A DNA stretch of 64,000 nucleotides from an uncultured Desulfobulbus sp. (GTDB lineage: Bacteria; Desulfobacterota; Desulfobulbia; Desulfobulbales; Desulfobulbaceae): positions 2,679,501-2,743,500 of the forward strand of contig NZ_OY762276.1 of NCBI RefSeq assembly GCF_963665445.1, in the 5' to 3' direction. Below are positions 19,040-28,407 of this stretch, piece after piece. The notes beneath the pieces are model-generated. The model had not been told where the DNA came from. It searched no databases and worked only from the letters and a program-made list of their open reading frames with translations. Position 1 is the first letter of the stretch; every line of letters starts with the position of its first letter. Made by a program: the position numbers and the translations under genes.

Positions 19040-21483
19040 ACTTCGGATCCTTCGCGATAACGGGCATTAAAATCTGCCATTAATGATTTCACAATTTTTT
19101 GGTGGACTTTGTCGACGGTCTGGTCGTCAAGGGTCGCCGTGGCGGAGCGATAGGTCAGGCCAAGGGCAACGCTCTTATGGCCTGCCTCAATAGGTTTGCC
19201 ACGATATACATCAAAGATCTCGGCGGATTCAAGATATTTCTGCGACTGCCGACGAATGGCCACAAGCAGGTCACCAGCGGGCAATTCATCCGGGACGACC
19301 AGGCTGATATCCCGCTTAACAGTGGGATATTTGGGCAGCGAACGGAACTGCTTCGGTGTCCGTTTCAGGTCTAGGAGTTGCTCAAGATCGATTTCCAAGA
19401 AGTAAACCGGCTGCTTGATGTCAAAGCCCTTCAGGGTTTCCGGGTGGACAGCTCCTAAAGAGCCGATAACGATATTCTGCGGGCAGAGGATCACCGCCTG
19501 TTGCGGATCGCAGTAGGGCTGTACACGCTCCGCCAAATACTGGAACATACTGCCGTCCTCCCCTTCATCAACCCGAAGGACCTGAAGCATGTTTGCGGCC
19601 AGACCTTTGATATCAAAGAAGTCGCCTTTCTGGGCAGAAAAATGAAGCGGCTCGGAATGGGGATACCGCTGGCCACTAAGTACGGCACAAAGATACATCC
19701 GTTCGACCGGCAGGACGCCTTCTTCCTCCTGGATGAAGGTTTTGCCGATTTCAAACAGTCGGATGTCGTTTTGCTGAAAATTGATATTACGACGAATGTT
19801 CTCCAGCAATCCGGGCAGGAGCATGGAGCGCATCACCGCCTGCTCCTCGGTCAGAGGATTGAGGAGACGAGTCAGCTTGCGCCGGGAATCGGAATCCGTC
19901 AGACGACAAAAGTTAAGATGGGCCTCGCTGACAAAACTGTAGTTGATGGCCTCGGAAAAGCCCTGCGCGGTGAGCAACGCGGCAGTCTCCTGGCGCAGTG
20001 TCCGCAGTTGGTCGCGCTGCGGATAATCCATACGGATAAAGGGCTGCGAGGTGGGGATTTCGTTGTACCCGACCAGACGGGCAACTTCCTCGACCAGATC
20101 GATCTCCCGCTCGATATCGATGCGGAAACTGGGCACCTGGACTTCCAACGTTCCCTCATCCAGCGGACGAACGGTGAACTCGATGCTTTCAAGATAGGCG
20201 CCGACCTGCTCACGGGTCAGCGTCATCCCCAACAGACGGCACACGCGTTCAACACGCAGCTGCAGGGTAATCAACTCTTTTTGACCGGGATAGACGTCCA
20301 GTCCATCGGCATCGGGCTGCGCACCGGCATACTCGACCATGAGGTTGACCGCCCGCTCCAGGGCCTTGTCGGCCAGGTTGGGATCGACGCCGCGTTCAAA
20401 ACGATAGGAGGCCTCGGACGGGATACCGAGTTTACGTGCTGTACGGCGGATGGAAACCGGATTGAAGCAGGCCGACTCGAGAAGAATGGTGGTGCTCTTT
20501 TCGGTGATTTCAGTGTCAAGCCCGCCCATAACACCGGCAAGGGCAACAGGGCGCTGTCCGTCACAGATCAACAGCATATCCGCATCAAGTTTACGCGTAT
20601 TGTTGTCCAGGGTGACGAGTTCGACCTCATCGCTGCTGGGGCAACGAACCACGATTTTTTTGCCTGCCAAGGTATCGAAATCAAAGGCGTGCAGTGGCTG
20701 GCCCGATTCGAGCATCACGTAGTTGGTGATATCGACTATATTGTTGATCGGCCGCATGCCGACAGCACTGAGTCGCTGCTGCATCCATTCGGGTGATGGC
20801 CCGATCTTGACATTGGTCAGTTTTCGCGCTGTATACCGGGGACAGAGCTCGGCATCATCGATAACAACCTCATAATCGACCTTCGTGCCGCTGAGGGGGG
20901 TGACGGATTCGACCAGCGGCTTGAGCGGCCCTCCGGCAAAACTGGCAACTTCGCGGGCAATACCACGAACACTGGCACAATCGGGGCGGTTGGGGGTGAG
21001 ATCGACCTCGATAACCACATCGCGCATGGTCAAGGCATCGATCAGCGGCTGGCCCGCAGTGAGCGCGTCGTCGAGATCCATGATGCCGCCGTGATCGTTG
21101 TCGATGCCAAGTTCGCGGGATGAACAGAGCATGCCCATGGAGACGACGCCGCGAACCTTGGATTTCTTGATCTTTGTCCCGTCGGGCAGCTTAACTCCGG
21201 GTTTGGCCAGCGCGGTTACCATGCCGGCGCGAACATTGGGGGCTCCGCAGACGATCTGCACGCTTTCCTCGCCGGTGTCAACGGTACAAATGGTCAGTTT
21301 GTCCGCATCCGGGTGCTTGCTCACCTCGGTGACCCGGGCGGTGACGATCGGGGCGAGATCAACGAACAATTCTTCGACGCTGTCGACCTCAAGACCAAGC
21401 ATGGTCAGGCGGTCGGCGATCTGGGCCGGAGTCAACCCTTGGGTGGATACGAACTGATTTAGCCAGCTGAGTGTGAATTTCAT
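19036..21483 (-). CDS. pheT: Phenylalanine-tRNA ligase beta subunit
   Basis: The 815-residue length is normal for the bacterial beta subunit. It begins MKFTLSWLNQFV and has the N-terminal tRNA-binding domain with VCGAPNVRAG (EMAP-like). The B3/B4 editing domain includes EVDLTPNRPDCASVRGIAREV. The catalytic-like core contains YRFERGVDP, and the C-terminal anticodon-binding domain contains YPTVKRDISLVV. The complex charges tRNA-Phe as (alpha-beta)2. A 193-base gap holding a terminator-like hairpin separates it from pheS, which is unusual. It overlaps ihfA by four bases. Confidence 0.97.
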   Translation of the reverse strand: MKFTLSWLNQFVSTQGLTPAQIADRLTMLGLEVDSVEELFVDLAPIVTARVTEVSKHPDADKLTICTVDTGEESVQIVCGAPNVRAGMVTALAKPGVKLPDGTKIKKSKVRGVVSMGMLCSSRELGIDNDHGGIMDLDDALTAGQPLIDALTMRDVVIEVDLTPNRPDCASVRGIAREVASFAGGPLKPLVESVTPLSGTKVDYEVVIDDAELCPRYTARKLTNVKIGPSPEWMQQRLSAVGMRPINNIVDITNYVMLESGQPLHAFDFDTLAGKKIVVRCPSSDEVELVTLDNNTRKLDADMLLICDGQRPVALAGVMGGLDTEITEKSTTILLESACFNPVSIRRTARKLGIPSEASYRFERGVDPNLADKALERAVNLMVEYAGAQPDADGLDVYPGQKELITLQLRVERVCRLLGMTLTREQVGAYLESIEFTVRPLDEGTLEVQVPSFRIDIEREIDLVEEVARLVGYNEIPTSQPFIRMDYPQRDQLRTLRQETAALLTAQGFSEAINYSFVSEAHLNFCRLTDSDSRRKLTRLLNPLTEEQAVMRSMLLPGLLENIRRNINFQQNDIRLFEIGKTFIQEEEGVLPVERMYLCAVLSGQRYPHSEPLHFSAQKGDFFDIKGLAANMLQVLRVDEGEDGSMFQYLAERVQPYCDPQQAVILCPQNIVIGSLGAVHPETLKGFDIKQPVYFLEIDLEQLLDLKRTPKQFRSLPKYPTVKRDISLVVPDELPAGDLLVAIRRQSQKYLESAEIFDVYRGKPIEAGHKSVALGLTYRSATATLDDQTVDKVHQKIVKSLMADFNARYREGSEV

Positions 21484-21555
21484 GACGGTTTATCCTGCAA
21501 CATCGTTATCGTAAAGAAAACCGAGGGGGGAATCCCCACTGAACGATTCAATTTG

Positions 21556-21630
21556 TTGACGGCCGAAAGCGAAAAAACCACACCGGGAGTATTCATGTTC
21601 CGGTGTGGTTTTACCTCGTTTGGCCGTCAA
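21556..21630 (-). promoter_or_regulatory. Nested stem-loop between pheS and pheT (attenuator-like)
   Basis: The outer arms TTGACGGCC (21556-21564) and GGCCGTCAA (21622-21630) enclose a 13-bp inner stem, AAAACCACACCGG (21574-21586) with CCGGTGTGGTTTT (21600-21612). Read on the minus strand, the inner stem ends in a T-run, as an intrinsic terminator does. It could attenuate pheT-ihfA-merR transcription or be an inserted palindromic element. Confidence 0.65.
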
Positions 21631-21676
21631 TGCACCTGCCACTCTGTTCAAGAAGGCGACGGTGATGGGCAAATAT

Positions 21677-22690
21677 TTAAAACTGGGAAAGGAACCGGAG
21701 ATCGTTCTCGTAATACAAACGAATATCGTCGATGCCATACTTGAGCATGGCAATCCGCTCAACTCCAAGGCCGAAGGCGAAGCCGGAATAGACATCCGGA
21801 TCATAGCCGACCATTTTCAGTACTTCGGGATCGATCAACCCAGAGCCGAGGATCTCCAGCCATCCGGTCCGTTTGCAGACCCTGCATCCGCTCCCGCCAC
21901 AGATAACGCAGGCGATGTCCACCTCGGCGCTTGGCTCGGTGAACGGGAAAAAGCTGGGTCGGAACCGAAGGGCCAACTCGCGTTCAAACATCTTGTGGGT
22001 GAAGGCGGTCAGTACTCCCTTAAGATCGGCAAAGGAGACGTCCTTGTCGACGAGAAAGCCTTCAACCTGATGAAACATCGGCGTGTGGGTGATGTCGGAA
22101 TCGCAACGATAGACCTTGCCTGGTGCGATGTAGCGCAACGGAGGATCGTGCTTTTCCATGATCCTGGCCTGCATCGGCGAGGTGTGCGTCCGCAGCAGGA
22201 TCGAATCCGTGACATAGAAGGTATCATGCATGTCACGTGCAGGATGGTGCGGCGGAATGTTGAGCGCCTCAAAGTTGTAGTAATCGGTCTCAACATCGGG
22301 CCCTTCGGCCACTGCAAAGCCCAAGCCTTCAAAGATCGAGCAGATCTCCTCCATAACCTGGGTTACGGGATGCAGTTTACCAAAGGGGAGATAGCGACCA
22401 GGCAGGCTGTAGTCGGTGGCGCCGGCACCGGCGTTTGCTGGGGAAGCGCCCAACTGCGCCTTGATCTCCTCAAAGCGCTGTTCAACAGCCTGCTTGATAT
22501 CATTAGCCAGTTGGCCAAGCCGGGGGCGATCTTCGGCGCTCACCGATTTCAGCTGCCGCATGACGCCGGTCAGCATGCCCCCCTTTCGCCCGAGGAATTT
22601 GATCCGAAAGTCTTCAAGGCCAGCTGCATCCTTGACGGCTTCCAGAGCCTCGCCAGCTACTTGCTTGAGCCGAAGCAGCTCATTTTCCAT
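21677..22690 (-). CDS. pheS: Phenylalanine-tRNA ligase alpha subunit
   Basis: The 337-residue class II synthetase has an N-terminal coiled coil (about 1-85). Motif 2 lies near [20 protein letters not shown] and [18 protein letters not shown]. The C-terminal motif 3 reads [14 protein letters not shown]. It catalyses Phe-AMP formation and transfer to tRNA-Phe with PheT. It follows rplT by 19 bases on the same strand. Confidence 0.97.
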   Translation of the reverse strand: MENELLRLKQVAGEALEAVKDAAGLEDFRIKFLGRKGGMLTGVMRQLKSVSAEDRPRLGQLANDIKQAVEQRFEEIKAQLGASPANAGAGATDYSLPGRYLPFGKLHPVTQVMEEICSIFEGLGFAVAEGPDVETDYYNFEALNIPPHHPARDMHDTFYVTDSILLRTHTSPMQARIMEKHDPPLRYIAPGKVYRCDSDITHTPMFHQVEGFLVDKDVSFADLKGVLTAFTHKMFERELALRFRPSFFPFTEPSAEVDIACVICGGSGCRVCKRTGWLEILGSGLIDPEVLKMVGYDPDVYSGFAFGLGVERIAMLKYGIDDIRLYYENDLRFLSQF

Positions 22691-22709
22691 AGGACAGTCC
22701 GTGAATGGA

Positions 22710-23063
22710 TCAGGAAGCCAGTCCGGAAGCTTTCACCACTGCAGTGAAGGCATTGGGATCGACGATTGCCAGGTTGGAGAGCACTTTACGATCAAGTTCG
22801 ATCGAATTCTTACCCATACCATTGATAAGGCGGCTGTAATTGACGCCATTTTGCTTGGCGGCTGCGCTGATACGGGCAATCCACAGTGCGCGGAATTCCC
22901 GTTTTTTGACGCGACGATCACGATAGGCGAAGCACAGGGCACGATCAACGGCTTCGGCTGCGGTTCTGAACAAACGATGTTTGCCGCCACGATACCCTTT
23001 GGCCAGACTCAACACTTTATTTCTTCTGCGGCGTGCTTTAAAACCGCGAGTTACACGAGGCAT
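22710..23063 (-). CDS. rplT: 50S ribosomal protein L20
   Basis: The 117-residue protein begins [18 protein letters not shown], with [13 protein letters not shown] and [17 protein letters not shown], all L20 signatures. L20 binds 23S rRNA early in assembly and, in E. coli and B. subtilis, also represses its own operon. It follows rpmI after a 97-base gap. Confidence 0.98.
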   Translation of the reverse strand: MPRVTRGFKARRRRNKVLSLAKGYRGGKHRLFRTAAEAVDRALCFAYRDRRVKKREFRALWIARISAAAKQNGVNYSRLINGMGKNSIELDRKVLSNLAIVDPNAFTAVVKASGLAS

Positions 23064-23160
23064 TGTATTCTCCGTTCAAACTAAACTCATAAAACCGACC
23101 GCTGAACCTGCAGCGATACGGCAGTATCTGTTCCGGACCTCATTGCCGGACCTCACACCA

Positions 23161-23358
23161 TTACATGTACGGAAGCATTCTCCGTACTGCTTTGACATCA
23201 ACCTCGGCAATCAGTGCGGATTTACGCAGACCGCGTTTGCGCTTGGTTGATTTCTTGGTCAGGATATGTGAGGAAAACGCCTTGTTGCGGCGAATCCGAC
23301 CGGCGCCGGTCGATCTGAACCGTTTGGCTGCGCCTCTGTTGGTTTTCATTTTCGGCAT
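23161..23358 (-). CDS. rpmI: 50S ribosomal protein L35
   Basis: The 65-residue basic protein has [15 protein letters not shown] at its start and [20 protein letters not shown], typical of L35. It has an AAGGAG ribosome site and is preceded by a structured leader after infC. Confidence 0.97.
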   Translation of the reverse strand: MPKMKTNRGAAKRFRSTGAGRIRRNKAFSSHILTKKSTKRKRGLRKSALIAEVDVKAVRRMLPYM

Positions 23359-23438
23359 GGTATACGCTCCTTACATCTCTGCCGGCCGTACAACCAGCCG
23401 GAACACGTTAGATAATAATCAATGATTGTCACTTCCGT

Positions 23439-23540
23439 AAAAAAACCTGAAATAACGCTCCTCGCTCACGAGTCACACCATCATTTGTGTGGCTTCCCGA
23501 TTTTAGAGGACCGAGGAGGCTATCACTCGTGTATTTCAGG
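23439..23540 (-). promoter_or_regulatory. Structured leader/terminator between infC and rpmI (candidate L20 control site)
   Basis: Read on the minus strand, CCTGAAATA at the infC stop pairs with TATTTCAGG, which is followed by a run of seven T residues. A second stem (CTCCTCG 23458-23464 with CGAGGAG 23512-23518) and a small CACAC/GTGTG hairpin lie inside. This is a multi-arm structure ending in an intrinsic terminator. In B. subtilis, L20 acts through such a premature terminator; the link here is inference. Confidence 0.6.
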
Positions 23541-24084
23541 CCTTCGGTCCAACGAACATGACGAGCTGCCGCCCTTCCATCTTTGGTTCCTGAATAATCA
23601 CACAATCTTCGCGAAGTGTGTCTGCAATCTTATTCAGGGCATCCAAGCCGATGGTCTGGGCATAGATAATTTCCCGACCACGGAAGCGCATGGTTACTTT
23701 GACCTTGTTTTTTTCCGCGAGAAACTCCTTGATTTTCCGGATCTTGAAGTTGAGGTCATGTTCCTCGGTCTTCGGCCGGAATTTTATCTCACGGGTCTCA
23801 ATAACGGTTTGTTTCTTTTTCGCTTCCTGCTGCTTTTTCTTCAACTCATAGCGGAACTTGTCGTAGTTCATGATACGACATACCGGCGGGTCCGCCTTAT
23901 CGGAGACCTCCACCAGATCGAGCCCCTGCTCATGAGCGATTTCAAGTGCAGCCTTAACGCTTAAAATTCCACGCTGTGTCCCATCAGAATCAACGAGCCG
24001 AATTTCTCGGTAATCGATATCCTCGTTGATTTTTATTTTCAGTTCCTGCTGGGGGGAAGGTTTTCTGCCGCCTCGTTTTTTAAT
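23536..24084 (-). CDS. infC: Translation initiation factor IF-3, AUU start
   Basis: Read from ATT at 24084-24082, the protein is 182 residues and begins (M)KKRGGRKPSPQQELKIKINE. That is a full-length IF-3. The nearest ATG would give only 125 residues and cut off most of the N-terminal domain. The ribosome site GGAGG lies seven bases before ATT. AUU starts are the known device by which IF-3, which rejects non-canonical starts, represses its own synthesis. The N-terminal domain contains GILSVKAALEIAHEQGLDLVEVS (in two pieces: ILSVKAALEIA, GLDLVEVS), and the C-terminal domain contains FRPKTEEHDLNFKIRKI. It lies 30 bases after thrS. Confidence 0.93.
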   Translation of the reverse strand: MKKRGGRKPSPQQELKIKINEDIDYREIRLVDSDGTQRGILSVKAALEIAHEQGLDLVEVSDKADPPVCRIMNYDKFRYELKKKQQEAKKKQTVIETREIKFRPKTEEHDLNFKIRKIKEFLAEKNKVKVTMRFRGREIIYAQTIGLDALNKIADTLREDCVIIQEPKMEGRQLVMFVGPKA

Positions 24085-24114
24085 GTTCGTTCCTCCAGTT
24101 ATAGTTGCACTGAA

Positions 24115-26040
24115 TCAGGCATCACGCCGGCGACACTCATCAATAACGAGATCAACAAACGCCTCCGGGGTCATGGCCGGTAAATTTTTTCCATCCTTCT
24201 GCCGCACTGTCACGGTCCCCTCTTCCTTCTCACGCTCACCGACGATGAGCATATAGGGGACCTTCATTACCTGCGCTTCTCTGATCTTGTAGTTGAGCTT
24301 TTCGTTGCGCAGGTCTTTTTCAATCCGTACGCCAGCAGCTCGCAGCTTTGCATAGACCTGCTCGCAATATTCGGCCTGGTCGTCGGTAATGTTCATGATT
24401 CGAGCCTGCTCCGGCGCCAACCACAGGGGAAATGCACCGGCATAATGCTCAATCAGTACACCGATAAAACGCTCCAGGGAACCCATCAGCGCCCGATGGA
24501 TCATGATGGGCTGATGCTCGGCACCGTCCACACCGGTGTATCCCATTTCAAAGCGCTCGGGCAGGTTGAAATCGACCTGGATGGTGGAACATTGCCAGGA
24601 GCGCCCCAGCTGATCCTTAATCTTGATATCGATCTTCGGCCCGTAGAATACGCCTTCGCCGGGATCGATTTCATAGGCCAGCCCTTTTTTCTCCAGGGCC
24701 TGCTTCAAAGCCTGGGTTGCCAGGTCCCAGTGTTCGTCCGATCCGACGTATTTTTCCGGTCGGGTCGAGAGGTATACATCGTACTGATCGAAGCCGAAGG
24801 TCTTCAGGATGTGCAGGTTCAGATCAATGATGTTGAAGATTTCATCTTCCAGCTGATCCGGCCGACAGAAAATATGGGCATCATCCTGGGTAAACCCGCG
24901 AACCCGCATCAAACCGTGCAGGGCGCCGGTTCGTTCGTAGCGGTAGACCGTTCCCAACTCGCACCAGCGAATGGGAAATTCGCGGTAACTGTGTTTTTCC
25001 GCCTTGTAGACTCCGATGTGAAAAGGGCAGTTCATCGGCTTGAGCTGGTACATCACCTCGTCGATCTCCATGGCGGAGTACATATTCTCCCCATAGAAAT
25101 CGAGGTGGCCGGAAGTCTTCCACAGATCCTGGCGGGCAATGTGCGGCGTGTACAACAGTTGATAGCCGTTTTTGTAATGCTCGTCCTTCCAGTAGTCCTC
25201 AAGCAGTCGACGCAACAAAGCCCCGCGCGGTTGCCATAAAATCAACCCGGGGCCAATCTGATCCTGAATGGTAAACAGCCCCAGCTGTTTGCCCAGTTTT
25301 CGGTGATCGCGTTTGCGCGCCTCTTCAAGCCGATCAAGGTACTGTTTGAGCTCTTTCTTGTCGGCAAAGGCCGTTCCATAGATGCGGGTCAGCATTGGAC
25401 GTTTCTCGTCACCGCGCCAATATGATCCGGCAACACGTAACAGCTTGAACACCTTGATCCAGGAAGCATCGGGCACATGCGGTCCGCGGCAAAGATCAAC
25501 GAAGTTGCCATGGGTGTAGAAACTGACGGTATCCACGTCCATCTCTTTGAGCAGCTCAAGCTTGTACACCTCGCCCAGCTCCTCAAAAAACTTGATGGCA
25601 TCCTCGCGGCTCACCTCCCGCCGCTCAAAGGGAATCCGAGATTCGGCGAGTTCGGCCATCTTGGCCTCGATCTCGTCAAACTCCTCCGGAGAGAAGGCCT
25701 TTTCCCGATCGAAGTCGTAGTAAAATCCATCTTCGATCGCCGGACCAATGGCCACCTTCACCTTGTCGCCATGCAACTCCTTGACGGCCAGCGCCATGAG
25801 GTGGGCCGTTGAATGGCGAAGGATCTCGAGACCTGCCTCGGAGTACACGGACACAGGTTCAATGACGGCATCCTGCTCAAGCGGGGTCGACAGGTCCAGC
25901 AATCGGCCACAGCACTGAACGGCTACGGTTTGTTTACGTTGCTTCCCCGAGACCAACCCTTTTAGGGCCTCCGCCACGGTCACACCCTGCGGAAATGCCT
26001 TACTTTCACCGTCTTGGACGGCCACTTGAATTTCTGCCAT
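24115..26040 (-). CDS. thrS: Threonine-tRNA ligase
   Basis: The 641-residue protein has an N-terminal TGS domain (1-62) and an editing domain with HSTAHLMALAVKEL and the SAD-type YYDFDREKAFSPEEF. The class II core includes motif 2 (YRYERTGALHGLMRVRGFTQ) and motif 3 (IMIHRALMGSLERFIGVL). The C-terminal anticodon-binding domain carries MLIVGEREKEEGTVTVR. It charges tRNA-Thr and edits Ser. It heads the protein-coding part of the operon after tRNA-Val. A stem-loop just before its start may regulate it. Confidence 0.97.
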   Translation of the reverse strand: MAEIQVAVQDGESKAFPQGVTVAEALKGLVSGKQRKQTVAVQCCGRLLDLSTPLEQDAVIEPVSVYSEAGLEILRHSTAHLMALAVKELHGDKVKVAIGPAIEDGFYYDFDREKAFSPEEFDEIEAKMAELAESRIPFERREVSREDAIKFFEELGEVYKLELLKEMDVDTVSFYTHGNFVDLCRGPHVPDASWIKVFKLLRVAGSYWRGDEKRPMLTRIYGTAFADKKELKQYLDRLEEARKRDHRKLGKQLGLFTIQDQIGPGLILWQPRGALLRRLLEDYWKDEHYKNGYQLLYTPHIARQDLWKTSGHLDFYGENMYSAMEIDEVMYQLKPMNCPFHIGVYKAEKHSYREFPIRWCELGTVYRYERTGALHGLMRVRGFTQDDAHIFCRPDQLEDEIFNIIDLNLHILKTFGFDQYDVYLSTRPEKYVGSDEHWDLATQALKQALEKKGLAYEIDPGEGVFYGPKIDIKIKDQLGRSWQCSTIQVDFNLPERFEMGYTGVDGAEHQPIMIHRALMGSLERFIGVLIEHYAGAFPLWLAPEQARIMNITDDQAEYCEQVYAKLRAAGVRIEKDLRNEKLNYKIREAQVMKVPYMLIVGEREKEEGTVTVRQKDGKNLPAMTPEAFVDLVIDECRRRDA

Positions 26041-26056
26041 CGTGCCTGTAAAAAGG

Positions 26057-26094
26057 AAAGGCTAACGAGCAGAGAACTCTGCATCCTAGCCTTT
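26057..26094 (-). promoter_or_regulatory. Stem-loop between tRNA-Val and thrS
   Basis: Arms AAAGGCTA (26057-26064) and TAGCCTTT (26087-26094) enclose a second stem, GCAGAG/CTCTGC, with a two-base loop. On the minus strand it is followed by a T-rich stretch and then the thrS ATG. It may partly terminate tRNA-Val transcription or act as a thrS operator; the sequence cannot separate these. Confidence 0.5.
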
Positions 26095-26104
26095 GTAAAA
26101 AAAT

Positions 26105-26179
26105 TGGTAGGCGCGGACGGGGTCGAACCGACGACATCTACCACGTCAAGGTAGCGCTCTCCCACTGAGCTACGCGCCT
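26105..26179 (-). tRNA. tRNA-Val (anticodon GAC)
   Basis: The 75-nt cloverleaf has acceptor AGGCGCG/CGCGCCT, anticodon stem CTACC/GGTAG around TTGACGT (anticodon GAC), T-loop GGTTCGACCCC, and an encoded CCA. It is the first gene of the thrS operon. Confidence 0.97.
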
Positions 26180-26209
26180 ACAGCATTCATTTGTCGATTT
26201 GGAAGTGTC

Positions 26210-26269
26210 TTTATACAGCAAGCTGCTAAAGACCGCAAGTCAAATACCAGCAAACATAGAGACTGTCAA
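26210..26269 (-). promoter_or_regulatory. Tandem sigma-70 promoters for tRNA-Val/thrS operon
   Basis: Minus-strand promoter 1 has TTGCGG (26238-26233) and TATAAA (26215-26210) with a 17-base spacer. Promoter 2 has TTGACA (26269-26264) and TATTTG (26246-26241), also with 17 bases. Both point toward tRNA-Val. Confidence 0.65.
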
Positions 26270-26636
26270 TATAAATTAATTGCCCCTGTTCGCAGGCCCC
26301 CGTCGCCTGCGCCCTCTTCCCCTGAATGTTTTCTCTTGTAATCCCGATCTTTTTTGTCATTTATATCCTCTGCCAGTCATTTTCCATAACGCAACTTCAG
26401 CATCTATTTTTTGTTGATCCCTGAGCCAACCGACTCTATGATCAAAGCAGCATCCCCCCTGACGATTATGGCAGGCAACCATTTTCCCCCAATGGAAAGT
26501 TATTCTCGAACGCAGTCATTTCTTTGGGGCCCCTGTTTTTCAACACGTTTATTTTTATTGGCGCGCCACGCTTGAGGATTATTTATTGCTCCGCCAGCAT
26601 GCGCAACAACGCCCACTCTAAACCTATTGAGCCCGC
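26270..26636. other. Intergenic region between divergent units
   Basis: These 367 bases separate the thrS operon from the HDOD-GGDEF gene. I see no gene, tRNA or clear terminator, and no strong ribosome site before the HDOD start. Confidence 0.6.
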
Positions 26637-28199
26637 ATGACCCGAGCACTGGACAGAACACTCCAGAACATTCTGACTTCTGCTGATCTTCCCACCCTGC
26701 CCGTGGTGGCCTCCCAGGTGTTGGAGTTGACCGCACGCGATGAGGTTCCCCTGATCGAGGTCATCAACCTCATCAGCCGGGACATCGCCCTGTCTTCGAA
26801 AATTCTCAAGGTTGCCAACTCCGCTTTCTATAATTTTCCCCAACAGATCGGTTCGGTCCAACAGGCTGTTTCCCTTTTGGGCATCAATGCCGTACGCAGC
26901 CTGGTGCTCAGTTTCTCCTTTCTTTCCATGGGCCGGGAAAAGGAATATCGACTCTTCGATTTTGACGCATTCTGGGAACGAGCCCTGGTCGCCGCCTCTG
27001 CCGCCCGCCTGATCGCGCAACAGGCGACCGAAGTCGATCCTGAAGAAGTCTTTACTCTTGCCTTGCTGCAGGACATCGGCCAGCTCGTCTTCGCCCTCAC
27101 CCTGCCAGTCCGTTATGACCAGTTGCTCCAGCACCTGCAGGAGAACAGCGCACTTTGCGAAATCGAACTGGAAGAAGAATACCTCGGTCTGAGCCACCCC
27201 TTGTCAGGAGCCGAGGTCGCCCGAGCCTGGGGACTCCCCGACGCCATTGTGTCGACCATCCGCCATCACCACGAGCCGCTCCGTTATGAGGGCGATAATC
27301 GACATCAGGCAGTGGCCATCAAGATTGTCTCTCTCTCCAATTTGGTGGCGCAGATATATGCTTCCCCGAGGCCTATCGAGACGCGCCAGGAATTTGAACA
27401 GAAGGCGCGACAACTTTTGGGTCTGGAGCAGCCAGTTGTTACAGCCATCCTGCGACGGGTGAAACGGGAGATCGAACAGGCGGCGGGTTATTTCGGGGTC
27501 GCGGTCAAACCGATACGGCCGGTGGCGGAGATTCTTCAGGAGGCCAATATCCGCCTCAGCCTGCTGCACCTGAGCTATGAGGAGATGCACCGGGAACTGC
27601 AGCAATCCAAGGAGGCCCTGCAATCCCTTCGCCAGCAACTTGCGGAACGCAAACAGGTACTCGAGCGGTTGGCCAATCTCGACGGCCTGACCGAAGTGCA
27701 CAACCACCGCTCCTTTCAGTCTTTTCTCCGTACCGAGCTCATCCGCTCCAGCCGGAACAGACGGCCGATCTCCCTCTTGCTGGCCGATATCGATCACTTT
27801 AAACAGTTCAACGATTGCCACGGACATCTCAGCGGCGACTTCATTCTCAAGGAACTCTGCCGGGTGATCGGTGCCATTTTACGCAAATACGATCTCTTGG
27901 CCCGTTACGGAGGCGAGGAATTTGTCGTTGTGCTTCCCGAAGCCACGGTTGAGGCGGCTGCCGTGGTGGCGGAAAAGATACGCCTTGCCGTGGCCCAACA
28001 CGATTTTTTCGATGGCAACCACCACTACCGGGTGACGCTCAGCATCGGCACGACAACCGCCTTCCCCGCGGAGGCGCCCCTGGGCCAAAACGAGTTCATC
28101 GAGCAGGTGGACCAGGCCCTGTACGAGGCCAAAAAACGCGGTCGCAACCAGGTCGCCGCCTTTCACAGTCAATCGCGCTGCAAATGGCTGCCGCTTTAA
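26637..28199 (+). CDS. HDOD domain-GGDEF diguanylate cyclase
   Basis: The 520-residue cytosolic protein begins with an HDOD domain (about 15-215; LPTLPVVASQVLEL, SRDIALSSKILKVANSAFY). A linker with coiled-coil character follows (about 300-345). The GGDEF domain (about 350-510) has active motif RYGGEEFVVVLPEA (about 422-435) and LADIDHFKQFND. It should make cyclic di-GMP from GTP; the HDOD part is a degenerate signalling domain without a phosphodiesterase site. No RxxD inhibitory site is obvious just before the motif. It stands alone. Confidence 0.92.
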   Translation: MTRALDRTLQNILTSADLPTLPVVASQVLELTARDEVPLIEVINLISRDIALSSKILKVANSAFYNFPQQIGSVQQAVSLLGINAVRSLVLSFSFLSMGREKEYRLFDFDAFWERALVAASAARLIAQQATEVDPEEVFTLALLQDIGQLVFALTLPVRYDQLLQHLQENSALCEIELEEEYLGLSHPLSGAEVARAWGLPDAIVSTIRHHHEPLRYEGDNRHQAVAIKIVSLSNLVAQIYASPRPIETRQEFEQKARQLLGLEQPVVTAILRRVKREIEQAAGYFGVAVKPIRPVAEILQEANIRLSLLHLSYEEMHRELQQSKEALQSLRQQLAERKQVLERLANLDGLTEVHNHRSFQSFLRTELIRSSRNRRPISLLLADIDHFKQFNDCHGHLSGDFILKELCRVIGAILRKYDLLARYGGEEFVVVLPEATVEAAAVVAEKIRLAVAQHDFFDGNHHYRVTLSIGTTTAFPAEAPLGQNEFIEQVDQALYEAKKRGRNQVAAFHSQSRCKWLPL

Positions 28200-28407
28200 A
28201 CAAACGCTGAAAAACCCCTTTCGCCACACACAGCCATCAGAGCAGTTTCTCAACCTCGTTGCGCTCTCCCTCCGAGTAGGGATACTCCCAGGAATTTCTT
28301 ATTTTTTGTTTCACTCCCCTCTGCTCCTCTGTAGTATATTCACTCGGTCGCTTTTTTTGTTGCGGACAACACAACCAAGGCAAACCGGGTTTGCCGAGGA
28401 GCGGAAC

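Noticed and set aside
19501-20796. 431-codon frame antisense to pheT
   Set aside because: No recognisable protein features; pheT is unambiguous on the other strand.
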